Shown: positions 9,660 to 18,701, numbered from the stretch's first letter. The stretch is 64,000 bases of DNA from Sphingobacterium athyrii (GCF_003071065.1 NZ_QCXX01000002.1:372001-436000), one strand, 5' to 3'. The notes: generated from the sequence alone by a model not told the origin. Made by a program: numbers and translations.

Positions 9660-12056
9660 ATGAACATTTCATATAATTGGTTAAAACAACACGTTAATAT
9701 AGATTCGACTCCGGAGGAATTATCTTTGATCTTGACAAATACAGGATTGGAAGTAGAAGCACTGGATGTCGTACAGAGTATCCCGGGAGGATTGGATGGT
9801 TTGGTCGTTGGCGAGGTTAAAACTTGTGAACAACACCCCAATGCGGATAAATTACGCGTCACGACAGTTGATGTGGGCGCTTCTGAATTATTGAATATTG
9901 TATGTGGGGCGCCAAATTGCCGTACTGGATTGAAAGTAATTGTGGCAACAGTAGGTACAACATGTCACCCCTTGAGCGGAGAACCCTTTAAGATTACCAA
10001 ATCTAAAATTCGTGGCGAAGTATCCGAAGGAATGTTATGTGGTGAGGATGAGATCGGTTTGGGTACATCCCATGCCGGCATCGTTGAATTACCTGCCGAT
10101 ATTGCGGTAGGCACATTGGTAAAAGACCATTTCAATATTCAGGACGATTATCGTTATGAAATCGGTCTTACACCGAATCGTGCGGATGCGGCTTCCCATT
10201 TAGGTGTGGCACGCGATATCGCTGCTTACTTCCGTACGGATATCAAAAAAACAGATCTTTCCGCATTTCAGCCCGGTGAGGAAGTGGGAACTGCTGTTGT
10301 TGTTGAGGATACTATTGCATGTCCACGATATAGTGGAATCAATATTTCTGGCGTTCAGGTAGGTGAATCGCCAGACTGGCTGAAGGAAAAACTAAATGTA
10401 ATCGGCGTACGCCCGATCAATAACATTGTTGATATAACGAATTATATATTGCATGATCTTGGGCAACCATTGCATGCGTTTGATGCGGATAAAATTGCTG
10501 GTAACAAGGTGCTTGTCCGTACAGCAAAAGAAGGGGAGAAGTTTGTGACCCTAGATGCTGTGGAACGGACACTTTCTGCCGAAGATCTTGTGATTGCAGA
10601 TGCTGAAAAACCAATGTGTATTGCAGGTGTTTTTGGCGGTGCACATTCAGGCGTTTCCGCAGAAACAACGAATGTGTTTCTGGAATCGGCTTACTTCAAT
10701 GCTGTTTCAGTACGGAAGACATCCAAAAGGCATGGTTTAAAAACTGATGCTTCCTTTCGCTTTGAGCGAGGTACAGATCCTAATATTACGGTGGAAGCGT
10801 TAAAGCGGGCTGCATTATTAATCAGGTCAATCGCAGGTGGTACCATATCTTCAACATTGAAAGATGAATATCCCGTAGAAGTTAAGCCATTTTCATTCCC
10901 TGTCAGTTATGCGAATGTGGTGCGATTGATCGGACAGGCCATTCCTAACGAAGAAATTAAAGCTATTATTAAGGCATTAGGTATTGAGGTTGCCTCAGAG
11001 ACAGCCGAGGGACTCGATGTTTTAGTACCTGCATATCGCGTTGATGTAACTCGTGAAGTGGATGTGGTCGAAGAAGTATTACGGATTTATGGTTACAATA
11101 ACATTGAACTAAAATCCCAAATCAAAGCTTCATTAAACACTGTTGAAAAGCCAGATAAAGAAGTGGTTTTAAATCAGCTGGCTGATTTGTTGATTGGTAA
11201 CGGATTCCGTGAAATATTAGCGAATTCGTTGACAAAGCTTGATTATGCGGATGACAGCGAGACCGCGGTAAAATTGTTCAATCCGTTGAGTTCGGATTTG
11301 GATACCATGCGTCAAAATATGTTGTTCTCGGTGTTAAATGCAATTGAATATAATCAGAAACGCAGAAATTTTGATCTGAAATTCTTCGAATTTGGTAAAA
11401 CCTATGCGTTGGATGGAGAAGGATATAAAGAAACGCAACATTTGACTTTTGCAATAAGCGGTAGAGAAGAGGCCGAACAGTGGAATAGTAAAAAGGGAAA
11501 CGTTAATTTCTATAACCTCAAAGCTGCAGTTGATACGATTGTTAAGCGCCTAAAGATTGAGGGTATACAAATACAAGATGCGCCGAGCAATCATTTTGCC
11601 TACGGATTGAGCTATATGAAAGGTCAGAAATGTCTGGTTTCTTTCGGTGCGGTAGCTCATGCCAACCTGAAAAAAGCAGATGTTGAGGGGCAGGTTTTCT
11701 TCGCGGATTTTGACTGGGATGTCCTGATGAAAATCATTCGCAAGAATAGTATTCAATACAAAGAAGTGTCGAAATTCCCTTCGGTGCGCCGTGATTTATC
11801 GCTGTTAATTGACGAAAATGTGAGCTTTGATAAACTCCAATTTGTTGCTCAAAAGACCGAACGCAAGCTTTTAAAGGAGGTAAATGTGTTTGATGTGTAT
11901 AAAGGTGATAAAATTCCGGAAGGGAAAAAGTCTTATGCTCTGAGCTTTATCTTGCAAGATGAAGAAAAAACATTGACCGATAAACAAATTGATGCGATAG
12001 TTCAAAAATTAATTGTTAATTTTGAGAAGGAACTAAGCGCAGAGGTGCGTGGTTAA
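9660..12056 (+). CDS. pheT: phenylalanine--tRNA ligase beta subunit
   Basis: A 798-residue subunit of the alpha2beta2 PheRS, which charges tRNA-Phe in the cytosol. Domains in order: N-terminal module; EMAP/Trbp111-like tRNA-binding domain (about 40-150, VVGEVKTCEQHPNADKLRV); B3/B4 editing domain (about 215-390, with LGVARDIAAYF and GQPLHAFDADKI); B5 DNA-binding-like domain (about 405-480); catalytic-like core; and the C-terminal FDX-ACB anticodon-binding domain starting at FPSVRRDLSLLI. The length is normal. The start at ATG 9660 (MNISYNWLKQ) is the standard N-terminus and sits just downstream of a full promoter. The alpha subunit pheS is not in the window. The coiled-coil gene and zapA follow in the same direction and may be cotranscribed. 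Confidence 0.98.
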   Translation: MNISYNWLKQHVNIDSTPEELSLILTNTGLEVEALDVVQSIPGGLDGLVVGEVKTCEQHPNADKLRVTTVDVGASELLNIVCGAPNCRTGLKVIVATVGTTCHPLSGEPFKITKSKIRGEVSEGMLCGEDEIGLGTSHAGIVELPADIAVGTLVKDHFNIQDDYRYEIGLTPNRADAASHLGVARDIAAYFRTDIKKTDLSAFQPGEEVGTAVVVEDTIACPRYSGINISGVQVGESPDWLKEKLNVIGVRPINNIVDITNYILHDLGQPLHAFDADKIAGNKVLVRTAKEGEKFVTLDAVERTLSAEDLVIADAEKPMCIAGVFGGAHSGVSAETTNVFLESAYFNAVSVRKTSKRHGLKTDASFRFERGTDPNITVEALKRAALLIRSIAGGTISSTLKDEYPVEVKPFSFPVSYANVVRLIGQAIPNEEIKAIIKALGIEVASETAEGLDVLVPAYRVDVTREVDVVEEVLRIYGYNNIELKSQIKASLNTVEKPDKEVVLNQLADLLIGNGFREILANSLTKLDYADDSETAVKLFNPLSSDLDTMRQNMLFSVLNAIEYNQKRRNFDLKFFEFGKTYALDGEGYKETQHLTFAISGREEAEQWNSKKGNVNFYNLKAAVDTIVKRLKIEGIQIQDAPSNHFAYGLSYMKGQKCLVSFGAVAHANLKKADVEGQVFFADFDWDVLMKIIRKNSIQYKEVSKFPSVRRDLSLLIDENVSFDKLQFVAQKTERKLLKEVNVFDVYKGDKIPEGKKSYALSFILQDEEKTLTDKQIDAIVQKLIVNFEKELSAEVRG

Positions 12057-12096
12057 ACAGAGATATAACATTAATTGGTAATATTCGATTTACGCT

Positions 12097-12402
12097 ATGG
12101 CAACATTGTCTTCACAAATGAATCTGATCGTTGAGAAAACGAAAAACTTAATTCAAATGTGCGAAGTCTTGCAAGAAGAAAATGATTTGCTTAAATTAGA
12201 GGTACAATCCTTAAAAGTGGCTTTCGATGCGAGCAACGATAAAAGCAAGCAGCTGGAAGAGAAGGTCAAGGCACTGGCAGTAGCCCGAACCTTAGATTCG
12301 GAAACGGATAAGGAGGCAATTAATGAAAAAATACTTGACACAAAACAAAAAATTAACGATTTTGTGCGAGAAATAGACAAGTGTATTAGTTTGTTGAAGT
12401 AG
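12097..12402 (+). CDS. short coiled-coil protein upstream of zapA
   Basis: A 101-residue, strongly helical protein. Residues 5-75 form a heptad-like coiled coil (LIVEKTKNLIQMCEVLQEEN, then KSKQLEEKVKALAVA), and a second helix covers 80-101. No signal peptide, no cysteine cluster. The size, heptads and position directly before zapA recall ZapB-type division proteins, which bridge ZapA and the Z-ring, but I cannot show homology to ZapB. It lies 40 nt after pheT and 57 nt before zapA, all on one strand, so cotranscription is likely. I regard a role with ZapA as a reasonable guess from context and no more. Confidence 0.75.
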   Translation: MATLSSQMNLIVEKTKNLIQMCEVLQEENDLLKLEVQSLKVAFDASNDKSKQLEEKVKALAVARTLDSETDKEAINEKILDTKQKINDFVREIDKCISLLK

Positions 12403-12459
12403 TTGGAATTTGGAGATCATCGGAATTTAAACTAATACAACGTTAAAAAGCTCAAAGAA

Positions 12460-12750
12460 ATGGGAGAGATTTCCATAAAAATAAATATCGCAGACCGTGT
12501 TTATCCCCTACGGGTGGAAAGCGCGGAGGAGGAAGTGATTCGACATGCTGCGAAATTGATAAATGAAAAAGTAAAGGAATTGCAGGAAAACTATACTGTG
12601 AGAGATAAGCAGGATCTGTTATCCATGTGTGTATTGCAGTTTGCTACGCGGATGTTAAATGCGGAGCGACAATCCCAGAACCACGAAGTGGGACTGGAGA
12701 ATTCAGTACAGGAGCTTGATCAGTTGTTGACGGATTTCTTTAAAAAATAA
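12460..12750 (+). CDS. zapA: cell division protein ZapA
   Basis: A 96-residue ZapA family protein that binds FtsZ and promotes bundling of the Z-ring filaments at midcell. The N-terminal globular head begins MGEISIKINIADRVYPLRV and continues with AEEEVIRHAAKLINEKVKEL, the usual ZapA pattern. Residues 50-96 form the dimerising coiled coil (DLLSMCVLQFATRMLNAER). The length matches the family. It is followed by the 6S-like RNA at 12792. A zapA-ssrS neighbourhood is known from proteobacteria and helps the RNA call. Confidence 0.93.
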   Translation: MGEISIKINIADRVYPLRVESAEEEVIRHAAKLINEKVKELQENYTVRDKQDLLSMCVLQFATRMLNAERQSQNHEVGLENSVQELDQLLTDFFKK

Positions 12751-12791
12751 ATTTACGTTCTTTATATTTAGAGCTTAAAACGACGAATTTG

Positions 12792-12965
12792 CCGCAATTA
12801 AATTCGGGTTGTCACTATTTTAAACTTAACGCTTCAATATTACAGGCGCAAAAAGATATAGGCCATTTTGCGAAAGCCATCTGGGTCATAATCTAAGCCT
12901 AATTATGTAATCACGAAGTTTAATAATACATGAGACCTGTTTAAATTTAATTGCGGTTTTTTTTT
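12792..12965 (+). ncRNA. ssrS: 6S RNA (candidate)
   Basis: About 165-175 nt without coding potential, folding into one long rod. The ends pair perfectly over 13 bp (12792-12804 with 12944-12956), and the stem continues through GGGT/ACCT-like pairs. Further in, AAACTT pairs with AAGTTT, ATTACA with TGTAAT, GGC with GCC, and CGCAAAA with TTTTGCG near the apex, separated by internal loops. A 9-T tract directly after the closing stem ends the transcript. The long rod, the size, and the site just after zapA fit 6S RNA, which binds RNA polymerase holoenzyme and mimics an open promoter. I did not run a covariance model. Another structured RNA of similar size is the alternative. Confidence 0.7.
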
Positions 12966-13137
12966 GTTTGGAAATCAGCGGGCAATTGGCTGGTATGCAA
13001 GCGGAGTGAATCAGATTGGATTCAATTCCCCTGCATTTCCAATAGCGACTGTAAATAGAATACCCGATGCGAATAAGTCAGCTTATGCAAGGGTAGTGGA
13101 AGAATGGAGAGTTTTATCTGAAAAATTTAGTAATTAA
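12964..13137 (+). pseudogene. remnant of a coding region without ATG, between 6S RNA and rny
   Basis: From a TTG at 12964 to the TAA at 13135 the frame is open and protein-like for 57 codons, with pieces such as QRAIGWYASGVNQIGFNSPA and SAYARVVEEWRVLSEKF. There is no ATG in frame, and the upstream part of the frame runs into the 6S terminator. The sequence looks like the C-terminal tail of a larger protein, truncated at its 5' end. I do not recognise the family. It could also be a short gene starting at TTG. The composition is ordinary and no insertion sequence is visible. Confidence 0.45.
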
Positions 13138-13171
13138 TAAAAACAAACATATATAATACAATTATACATAC

Positions 13172-14725
13172 ATGGACGTCGCAATTTATATCATAATTTC
13201 TCTGATTGTTGGTGTAGTTATAGGTCGTTATCTATTGGTTCTGTTATTCAAAAAACAAGAACAGGAAGCCAAAGATAAGGTAAATAGCATACTAAAAGAT
13301 GCAGAGCAAGAAGGAGAACACATTAAAAAGAAACGCTTATTAGAGGCGAAAGAAAAATTCCTTCAATTAAAATCCGAACACGAAAAGGAGGTGAATCAAC
13401 GTAACAATACCATCAACCAAAAGGAGAATACGTTGAGACAGAAAGAACAATCCATTAACCAAAAGCTGGAAAGCATCAATCGCGATAAGCAGGAGGTGGA
13501 CGCCAAAAAGAAGCAACTGGATAAATTGGTTGAACTCAATGAAAAGAAATCCGAAGAAGTTGAGGCTTTAAAATTACAACAGATCAAACAATTGGAGAGT
13601 ATCGCCGGTGTTACGGCGGACGAGGCTAAAAACCAGTTGGTGGATTCATTGCGAGAGGAAGCCCGCTCCCAGGCCATGATCCAGATCAAAGATATTGTGG
13701 ACGAAGCGAAATTGACCGCGACGAAAGAAGCGAAAAAAGTCGTTATCCAAACAATTCAACGCACCGCTACCGAATCCGCAATCGAAAATACAGTGTCTAT
13801 TTTCAATATCGAAAATGATGAGATCAAGGGCCGTATTATTGGTCGTGAAGGCCGTAATATCCGTGCTTTGGAAGCGGCAACAGGTGTAGAGATCATCGTT
13901 GATGATACACCAGAGGCAATTATCTTGTCTGGTTTTGATCCCGTACGTCGTGAGATTGCCCGTTTGGCCTTGCACCGCCTGGTGACAGATGGCCGTATAC
14001 ACCCTGCTCGTATCGAGGAGGTTGTCGCAAAAACACGTACACAAATTGAAGATGAGATCGTTGAAATTGGTGAGCGTACAGCCATTGACCTTGGGATTCA
14101 TGGACTACATCCTGAACTGATCCGTATGGTCGGACGTATGCGTTATCGTTCGTCGTATGGTCAGAACCTTCTGCAGCACTCCCGTGAGGTTGCCAATTTC
14201 GCAGCAACAATGGCGGCAGAGCTTGGCCTGAATGTCAAACACGCAAAACGTGCCGGATTACTCCACGATATTGGTAAAGTGCCTGACGATAACCCGGAAT
14301 TGCCACACGCAATTTTAGGTATGCAGCTTGCTGAGAAATACAAAGAACACCCTGATGTGTGTAATGCAATCGGGGCGCACCACGATGAGATCGAAATGAC
14401 AGCGTTGATTTCGCCTGTTGTACAGGCATGTGATGCCATTTCTGGAGCACGCCCGGGAGCACGCCGTGAGGTGGTTGAAAGCTATATCAAACGTCTGAAA
14501 GAACTGGAGGACCTAGCATTATCCTACCCTGGTGTGGAAAAAACTTTCGCCATTCAGGCGGGACGTGAGTTGCGCGTTATCGTGGAAAGCGAGAAGGTGT
14601 CTGACGCACAGTCAGAGATACTTGCTGCCGATATCTCCAACCGTATCCAAACGGAAATGACGTACCCGGGACAAATTAAAGTAACGGTTATCCGTGAGAC
14701 AAGATCCGTGTCTTACGCAAAATAG
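13172..14725 (+). CDS. rny: ribonuclease Y
   Basis: A 517-residue membrane-anchored endoribonuclease that begins mRNA decay. One N-terminal membrane helix (about 4-27) is followed by a long charged coiled coil (30-200). A KH RNA-binding domain at about 210-275 holds [19 protein letters not shown]. The HD phosphohydrolase domain at about 330-430 has the catalytic metal motif in [12 protein letters not shown] and the later GAHHDE. The C-terminal domain ends the protein. Order and length match Bacillus RNase Y (about 520). The ATG at 13172 directly precedes the membrane anchor. A terminator follows 23 nt after the stop. Confidence 0.97.
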   Translation: MDVAIYIIISLIVGVVIGRYLLVLLFKKQEQEAKDKVNSILKDAEQEGEHIKKKRLLEAKEKFLQLKSEHEKEVNQRNNTINQKENTLRQKEQSINQKLESINRDKQEVDAKKKQLDKLVELNEKKSEEVEALKLQQIKQLESIAGVTADEAKNQLVDSLREEARSQAMIQIKDIVDEAKLTATKEAKKVVIQTIQRTATESAIENTVSIFNIENDEIKGRIIGREGRNIRALEAATGVEIIVDDTPEAIILSGFDPVRREIARLALHRLVTDGRIHPARIEEVVAKTRTQIEDEIVEIGERTAIDLGIHGLHPELIRMVGRMRYRSSYGQNLLQHSREVANFAATMAAELGLNVKHAKRAGLLHDIGKVPDDNPELPHAILGMQLAEKYKEHPDVCNAIGAHHDEIEMTALISPVVQACDAISGARPGARREVVESYIKRLKELEDLALSYPGVEKTFAIQAGRELRVIVESEKVSDAQSEILAADISNRIQTEMTYPGQIKVTVIRETRSVSYAK

Positions 14726-14747
14726 ATCCTGAGGGATCGATCTAAGA

Positions 14748-14780
14748 AAGCTCCAATCTATTATAGGTTGGAGCTTTTTT
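14748..14780 (+). terminator. rny terminator
   Basis: A 9-bp stem (aagctccaa / ttggagctt) with an 11-nt loop and a T tract, ending at the stop of the convergent HAD gene. Confidence 0.88.
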
Positions 14781-14781
14781 A

Positions 14782-15432
14782 TTATCCAAAAAATTCAATT
14801 AAATCTGCAACACTGTGCAGGAGATAGGCTGGCGATTCCTGTTCGAGTTCCGCTTGGCTGCCATAACCATAAAGCACAGCAATGGCATCCATGTTTGTCT
14901 CTCTGGCGCCGATGAGATCATGTTTGCGGTCGCCGATCATGATACAGTCATGCGGGTTCGTTAGACGAGCATTTTCCATCACATATTGAATGACACTGGT
15001 TTTTGTAGGTCTGGAATCGTCCAGGGCACTTCCCCCGGCGAAATCGAAATATTGGTCTATAGCAAAGTGCTGCAATATCCTATGCGCAAAGATTTCGGGT
15101 TTGGATGTCGCCAAGTAAACCTTATAATCTTTCGATTTGAGTCTTTCCAGTAGCTCGGGAACGCCATCAAACAGCATATTCTCATACAAACCCTGCATGG
15201 CAAAGCGCTCACGGTATTTGTCCACACAGGCCAAAGCTTCCTGTTCCCCAAATCCGTAGCTGTGCATGAACGTATCTTTCAATGGCGGCCCGATCAGCGG
15301 TTTAAGACTATCCAGATTGGGCGTAATGATTCCTTTGGCTTCGAGTGCATAAGCAATGCATTTGGTGATGCCCTCAGCAGGGTCGGTCAAGGTTCCATCA
15401 AGATCAAATAAGATGTGTTTATAAGACTTCAT
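14782..15432 (-). CDS. HAD family hydrolase, phosphoglycolate phosphatase-like
   Basis: A 216-residue cytosolic phosphatase of the HAD superfamily, cap type C1. The motifs are in order: motif I FDLDGTLTDP at 9-18 with the nucleophile Asp; motif II in YLATSKP at about 105; a conserved Lys in the RPTKTSVI region; and motif IV MIGDRKHDL near 165. The helical cap covers about 18-85. The closest common names are phosphoglycolate phosphatase (Gph) and the 5'-nucleotidase-like YfnB/PpaX group; the substrate cannot be assigned. The gene is alone and converges on rny. A -7-like TAATATTG ends 4 nt before the ATG (see findings). Confidence 0.85.
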   Translation of the reverse strand: MKSYKHILFDLDGTLTDPAEGITKCIAYALEAKGIITPNLDSLKPLIGPPLKDTFMHSYGFGEQEALACVDKYRERFAMQGLYENMLFDGVPELLERLKSKDYKVYLATSKPEIFAHRILQHFAIDQYFDFAGGSALDDSRPTKTSVIQYVMENARLTNPHDCIMIGDRKHDLIGARETNMDAIAVLYGYGSQAELEQESPAYLLHSVADLIEFFG

Positions 15433-15560
15433 GCTGCAATATTACGGAATTGGATAGGAGATTGCCAGCTAAAGCCAGAAGAATGCATTTAATGACAAGC
15501 ATCAGACCAAAAAAATAATATTATTATGGCGCGCAACCGTCTCGGCAGATCAATATTTAT

Positions 15561-15568
15561 TAAATTTG
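15561..15568 (+). promoter_or_regulatory. -7 element 4 nt before the start codon of the 15573 gene
   Basis: TAAATTTG matches TAnnTTTG exactly and ends 4 nt before the ATG. Transcription would begin at or next to the start codon. No good -33 element is seen. Confidence 0.5.
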
Positions 15569-15572
15569 CCGA

Positions 15573-16100
15573 ATGAAACAAAAGAAGAAAGTTCAGGAAG
15601 TAGAACCGAAGCGTCCGGTAGATACCTATTTTGAGGAGTTGGATGCTAATTTTCAAGACCCGACCAATCGCATGATTCAGATTATCTTTTTGCCGCTGCT
15701 ATTCTTTGGCGTGATGGGCTGTATCTGGATGATTCCTTTCCCACAGTTTGAATTTTTAGTGAAGCTCAATTGGCATACTTTTTTGAATTGGGGTTCTTTC
15801 TTCATTGCGGTTGTGATCTATTTTTATCTTAAGCTATCCGCAACCCTGTCTTATGCAATTTTATTCTCGATCGGGGCAATGAGCTATTTTATTGTGCAAT
15901 TGGAATATGTGCAAAAAAATGGTGGCCCTGCAGTGATATGGGTATGCCTTGCGATTGCTTTGCTCGCACTTGCGGCGTTGTATATTGGTAAAGGAAAAGA
16001 GAAAAAAGCAATCAGCGGAAAACAGTTTCTGCAATTCCTGCTCATTGGCCCGATATGGTTATGGCATTTTGTGTTTCGGAAGTTCAATATTCGGTATTAA
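15573..16100 (+). CDS. small membrane protein, possibly Mpo1/DUF962-like
   Basis: A 175-residue protein with a basic N-terminus (MKQKKKVQEVEPKRP) and four to five hydrophobic segments from residue 35 on. The stretch YFEELDANFQDPTNRMIQII followed by LPLLFFGVMG is placed like the YxxYHxxPxNxxiHxigxP opening of DUF962/Mpo1 proteins, which in yeast are Fe-dependent dioxygenases for phytosphingosine degradation. Here both His positions are replaced (Asn and Gln), so if it is a homologue it has lost metal ligands and probably that activity. The family call is tentative. The gene is monocistronic and flanked by a strong terminator. Its promoter suggests a leaderless mRNA. Confidence 0.75.
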   Translation: MKQKKKVQEVEPKRPVDTYFEELDANFQDPTNRMIQIIFLPLLFFGVMGCIWMIPFPQFEFLVKLNWHTFLNWGSFFIAVVIYFYLKLSATLSYAILFSIGAMSYFIVQLEYVQKNGGPAVIWVCLAIALLALAALYIGKGKEKKAISGKQFLQFLLIGPIWLWHFVFRKFNIRY

Positions 16101-16184
16101 ACGTTCTATAGGATGGGTGTCTTACCAGAAAAGCATGCTTTTGTAGCAAAATAAGAGAAGATTCTATCCTATACATGATATCAG

Positions 16185-16220
16185 AAAGGCCAGATTGCAC
16201 AATGCGATCTGGCCTTTTCT
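16185..16220. terminator. bidirectional terminator between the 15573 gene and the ABC permease
   Basis: An 11-bp perfect stem (aaaggccagat / atctggccttt), 11-nt loop, with T-rich sequence after it on the + strand and A before it. Confidence 0.88.
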
Positions 16221-16256
16221 ATTTATTTTTTTGACTCGTTATCGTGATCAACCCGA

Positions 16257-17582
16257 TCAATTTTTATAATTGAACCATTTGATGATTTCCTTAAGGCTTG
16301 CCTTTTTACCATAGATCAGGATGCCAACACGGTAGATTCGGGCAGCCACCCAAGTGATCAATAAGAATGTCAGGATCAACAAGGTCAATGAGGTTAATAT
16401 CTGCCACATCGGCACGCCAAAAGGTATCCGAACCAACATGGCAATAGGTGATGTGAACGGAATAAAGCTCAACCAAGTGGCAATAGGCCCATTGGGATCG
16501 TTGATAATAACACCAAATGAAAGGATATATGTTAACAATAGGGGCATGGTAATGGGCATGGAAAACTGATTGGCTTCTGTTTCATTGTCTACAGCGGAAC
16601 CAGCAGCGGCAAAAATAGCGCTATACAGCAGGTAGCCGGCAATAAAAAACAGAAAGAAAAAGATGATGACTTCGGTAAAATTAAAGCTTTGGATGGAGGC
16701 GAGAATGGAGGCGGATCCGCCTTGTCCGATTGCTTTGGATACCGTTCCCATATTGCCAGCTGCGGGCTGACTGGCAGCAACCTCCTGCATATCCTGCGGA
16801 TTGACAAACAACAGTGTTGCCGTTATAAAAAGGCCTCCTGTAAGCAGCAGCCACATCACAAATTGAGTGAGCCCGACCATCCCAATCCCAACAATTTTAC
16901 CCATCATAAGCTGAAAAGGCTTGACGGAGGAAATAATAACTTCGATGATACGGTTGCTCTTCTCTTCGATGATACCACGCATCACCTGTGCGCCATACAG
17001 AAACAGGGAGAGATAAACCAGGATGGCCAGTGCGACACCAAGTCCCATGGCAATCGCCGTATTACTGTTTTTCTCTTCACCGTCAGCCGTGATCTCTTTG
17101 GCATCGATAGCGACTTTGGGTTTGATGGACTGGATAATCTGCAAGTCTATTCCCTTAGCTTTATACTCTTTTTCGCGGATGATTTCTTCCAGTTGTCCGC
17201 CAATGATCTCCTGCGTGACAAAACTTGTTTTGCCACTGGTAATCAGTTCGGCCTTCTGGCTGCTAAGAATATCCTTGGGAATGTACAAGATCGATTGTTT
17301 TCCTTCGCTCTCTGTGAGCTGCTTTTTTTGCGCCTTTAGATCTAACTTGCTGACCGTATAGCTTACGTTTTTATTGCTTTGGAGTTTCCCCGCAAATTCA
17401 CCCTGCTCATCAATCACAAAGACCTCGGTGTGGGCATCTTTGAAGCTTTTTTTAGTCAGGTAAAACATGCCCGCATACAATGCAAAAAAGAATAGGGGCA
17501 CGGCAAAGGTCATCACAATAAAAGATTTTTTCTTGACGCGGGACAAATATTCCCGTTGAATAATAAGTAATATTTTATGCAT
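16257..17582 (-). CDS. ABC transporter permease, ABC-2/NatB type
   Basis: A 441-residue membrane subunit. One membrane helix near the N-terminus (about 25-45) is followed by a soluble extracytoplasmic domain (about 50-170), and then five to six helices (about 175-420). The pattern with LFLYGAQVMRGIIEEKSNRI, and helices with VKPFQLMMGKIVGIGMVGLTQ, is typical of the ABC-2 NatB/YhaP group. It pairs with the ATPase encoded directly upstream, whose stop overlaps its start by 8 nt. NatAB of Bacillus exports sodium, while many homologues of this group export unknown compounds. I do not assign a substrate. Confidence 0.9.
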   Translation of the reverse strand: MHKILLIIQREYLSRVKKKSFIVMTFAVPLFFFALYAGMFYLTKKSFKDAHTEVFVIDEQGEFAGKLQSNKNVSYTVSKLDLKAQKKQLTESEGKQSILYIPKDILSSQKAELITSGKTSFVTQEIIGGQLEEIIREKEYKAKGIDLQIIQSIKPKVAIDAKEITADGEEKNSNTAIAMGLGVALAILVYLSLFLYGAQVMRGIIEEKSNRIIEVIISSVKPFQLMMGKIVGIGMVGLTQFVMWLLLTGGLFITATLLFVNPQDMQEVAASQPAAGNMGTVSKAIGQGGSASILASIQSFNFTEVIIFFFLFFIAGYLLYSAIFAAAGSAVDNETEANQFSMPITMPLLLTYILSFGVIINDPNGPIATWLSFIPFTSPIAMLVRIPFGVPMWQILTSLTLLILTFLLITWVAARIYRVGILIYGKKASLKEIIKWFNYKN

Positions 17583-18510
17583 GATCGTTGGCTTTAGGTG
17601 AGACTTGAGTAACTTTTTGGATGAAAATATCCGCCATAGAAGGTACGATTTCTATCAATTGATTTAGCTGTATTTGTGGTACAAAATGCATTAATACATC
17701 ATTTATATGAATATTGCTATTTAACTGAATTGTAGTGATGTATGTTTTTTCAACCCTTGTGGACGTTATGACCTCGAAGAGAGCGTCGTTGGACAGAAGA
17801 AAATTATCTTCGGTTGCTGTATATTCCAATTTGTAAGTCTGATTCCGGTATTCTTTTTTTATCGCTTGAACAGAGCCGTCCAGTATTTTCTTTGATCGGT
17901 TGATGAGCGCAATATTATCACAAAGTTCTTCGACCGTTTCCATGCGGTGTGTCGAAAAGATAATGGTGGCCCCTTCCTTATTCAATCGTAAAATCTGCTC
18001 CTTGATGATATTGGCATTGACCGGATCAAATCCCGAAAAAGGCTCATCCAGGATAATCAATTGAGGCTGGTGAATAACAGTGGCGACAAACTGTACTTTT
18101 TGTTGCATACCCTTGCTGAGGTCTTCGATCTTCTTGTCCAACCATGAGGATATATCAAGACGTTCGCACCAGTCGTGTATCCGATGTAAAGCTTCTTTTT
18201 TAGAAAGCCCTTTCAACTGCGCCAGATAAAGCATCTGGTCACCTATTTTCATTTTTTTGTAGAGCCCCCGTTCTTCGGGCAAATACCCGATTTGGGAAAT
18301 ATGCTGTGGTCCCAAAGCTTCGCCGTTAAAGAGGATTTGGCCGGAATCGGGAGCGGTAATCTGATTGATAATCCGGATAAGGGATGTTTTGCCGGCTCCA
18401 TTCGGTCCCAATAACCCAAAAATTTTACCTTTTGGAATCTGAATGGAAACATCGTCCAATGCACGATGATTGGCGTAATCCTTGGTGACATGATTGATTT
18501 CTAGTAACAT
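17575..18510 (-). CDS. ABC transporter ATP-binding protein, NatA type
   Basis: A 311-residue ATPase for the exporter encoded by the next gene. Walker A is GPNGAGKTSL (about 36-45). The signature is LSKGMQQKVQF near 135. Walker B is LIILDEPFSGFDP near 157, followed by the H-loop in IIFSTHRME. A C-terminal extension of about 85 residues (after 225) is present, as is usual in NatA/CcmA-like exporters. It overlaps the permease start by 8 nt, which implies translational coupling. No regulator is adjacent. It is divergent from yihA. Confidence 0.93.
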   Translation of the reverse strand: MLLEINHVTKDYANHRALDDVSIQIPKGKIFGLLGPNGAGKTSLIRIINQITAPDSGQILFNGEALGPQHISQIGYLPEERGLYKKMKIGDQMLYLAQLKGLSKKEALHRIHDWCERLDISSWLDKKIEDLSKGMQQKVQFVATVIHQPQLIILDEPFSGFDPVNANIIKEQILRLNKEGATIIFSTHRMETVEELCDNIALINRSKKILDGSVQAIKKEYRNQTYKLEYTATEDNFLLSNDALFEVITSTRVEKTYITTIQLNSNIHINDVLMHFVPQIQLNQLIEIVPSMADIFIQKVTQVSPKANDHA

Positions 18511-18666
18511 CTTTTTAGGGTTTAATTAAATTCAGTATGGCGAAAAATATAGCATATAGCGTTTGCTATCAAATATACGCTTGTTTATTTTGACTATTAG
18601 TATGCGGCCACCCTAAAATGTTACAGATTGGCCGTTCAGTTTTTTACCGCATAGCCGGGTGAAACC

Positions 18667-18697
18667 TTGCCAAACGGATTCATTTAATGTACCTTTG
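18667..18697 (+). promoter_or_regulatory. yihA promoter abutting the start codon
   Basis: TTG (18667-18669), 20 bp, TACCTTTG (18690-18697): a full Bacteroidota promoter. The final G is 4 nt before the ATG at 18702, so the mRNA should be leaderless or nearly so. The upstream in-frame ATG at 18687 lies inside the promoter and is not used. Confidence 0.8.
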
Positions 18698-18701
18698 TTC
18701 C

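Noticed and set aside
13646..14101. 151-codon frame on the minus strand inside rny
   Set aside because: Lies over the KH and HD domain coding region of RNase Y; a shadow frame.
16689..17339. 216-codon frame on the + strand inside the ABC permease gene
   Set aside because: Antisense shadow of a well-supported membrane protein gene; the peptide has no recognisable domain.
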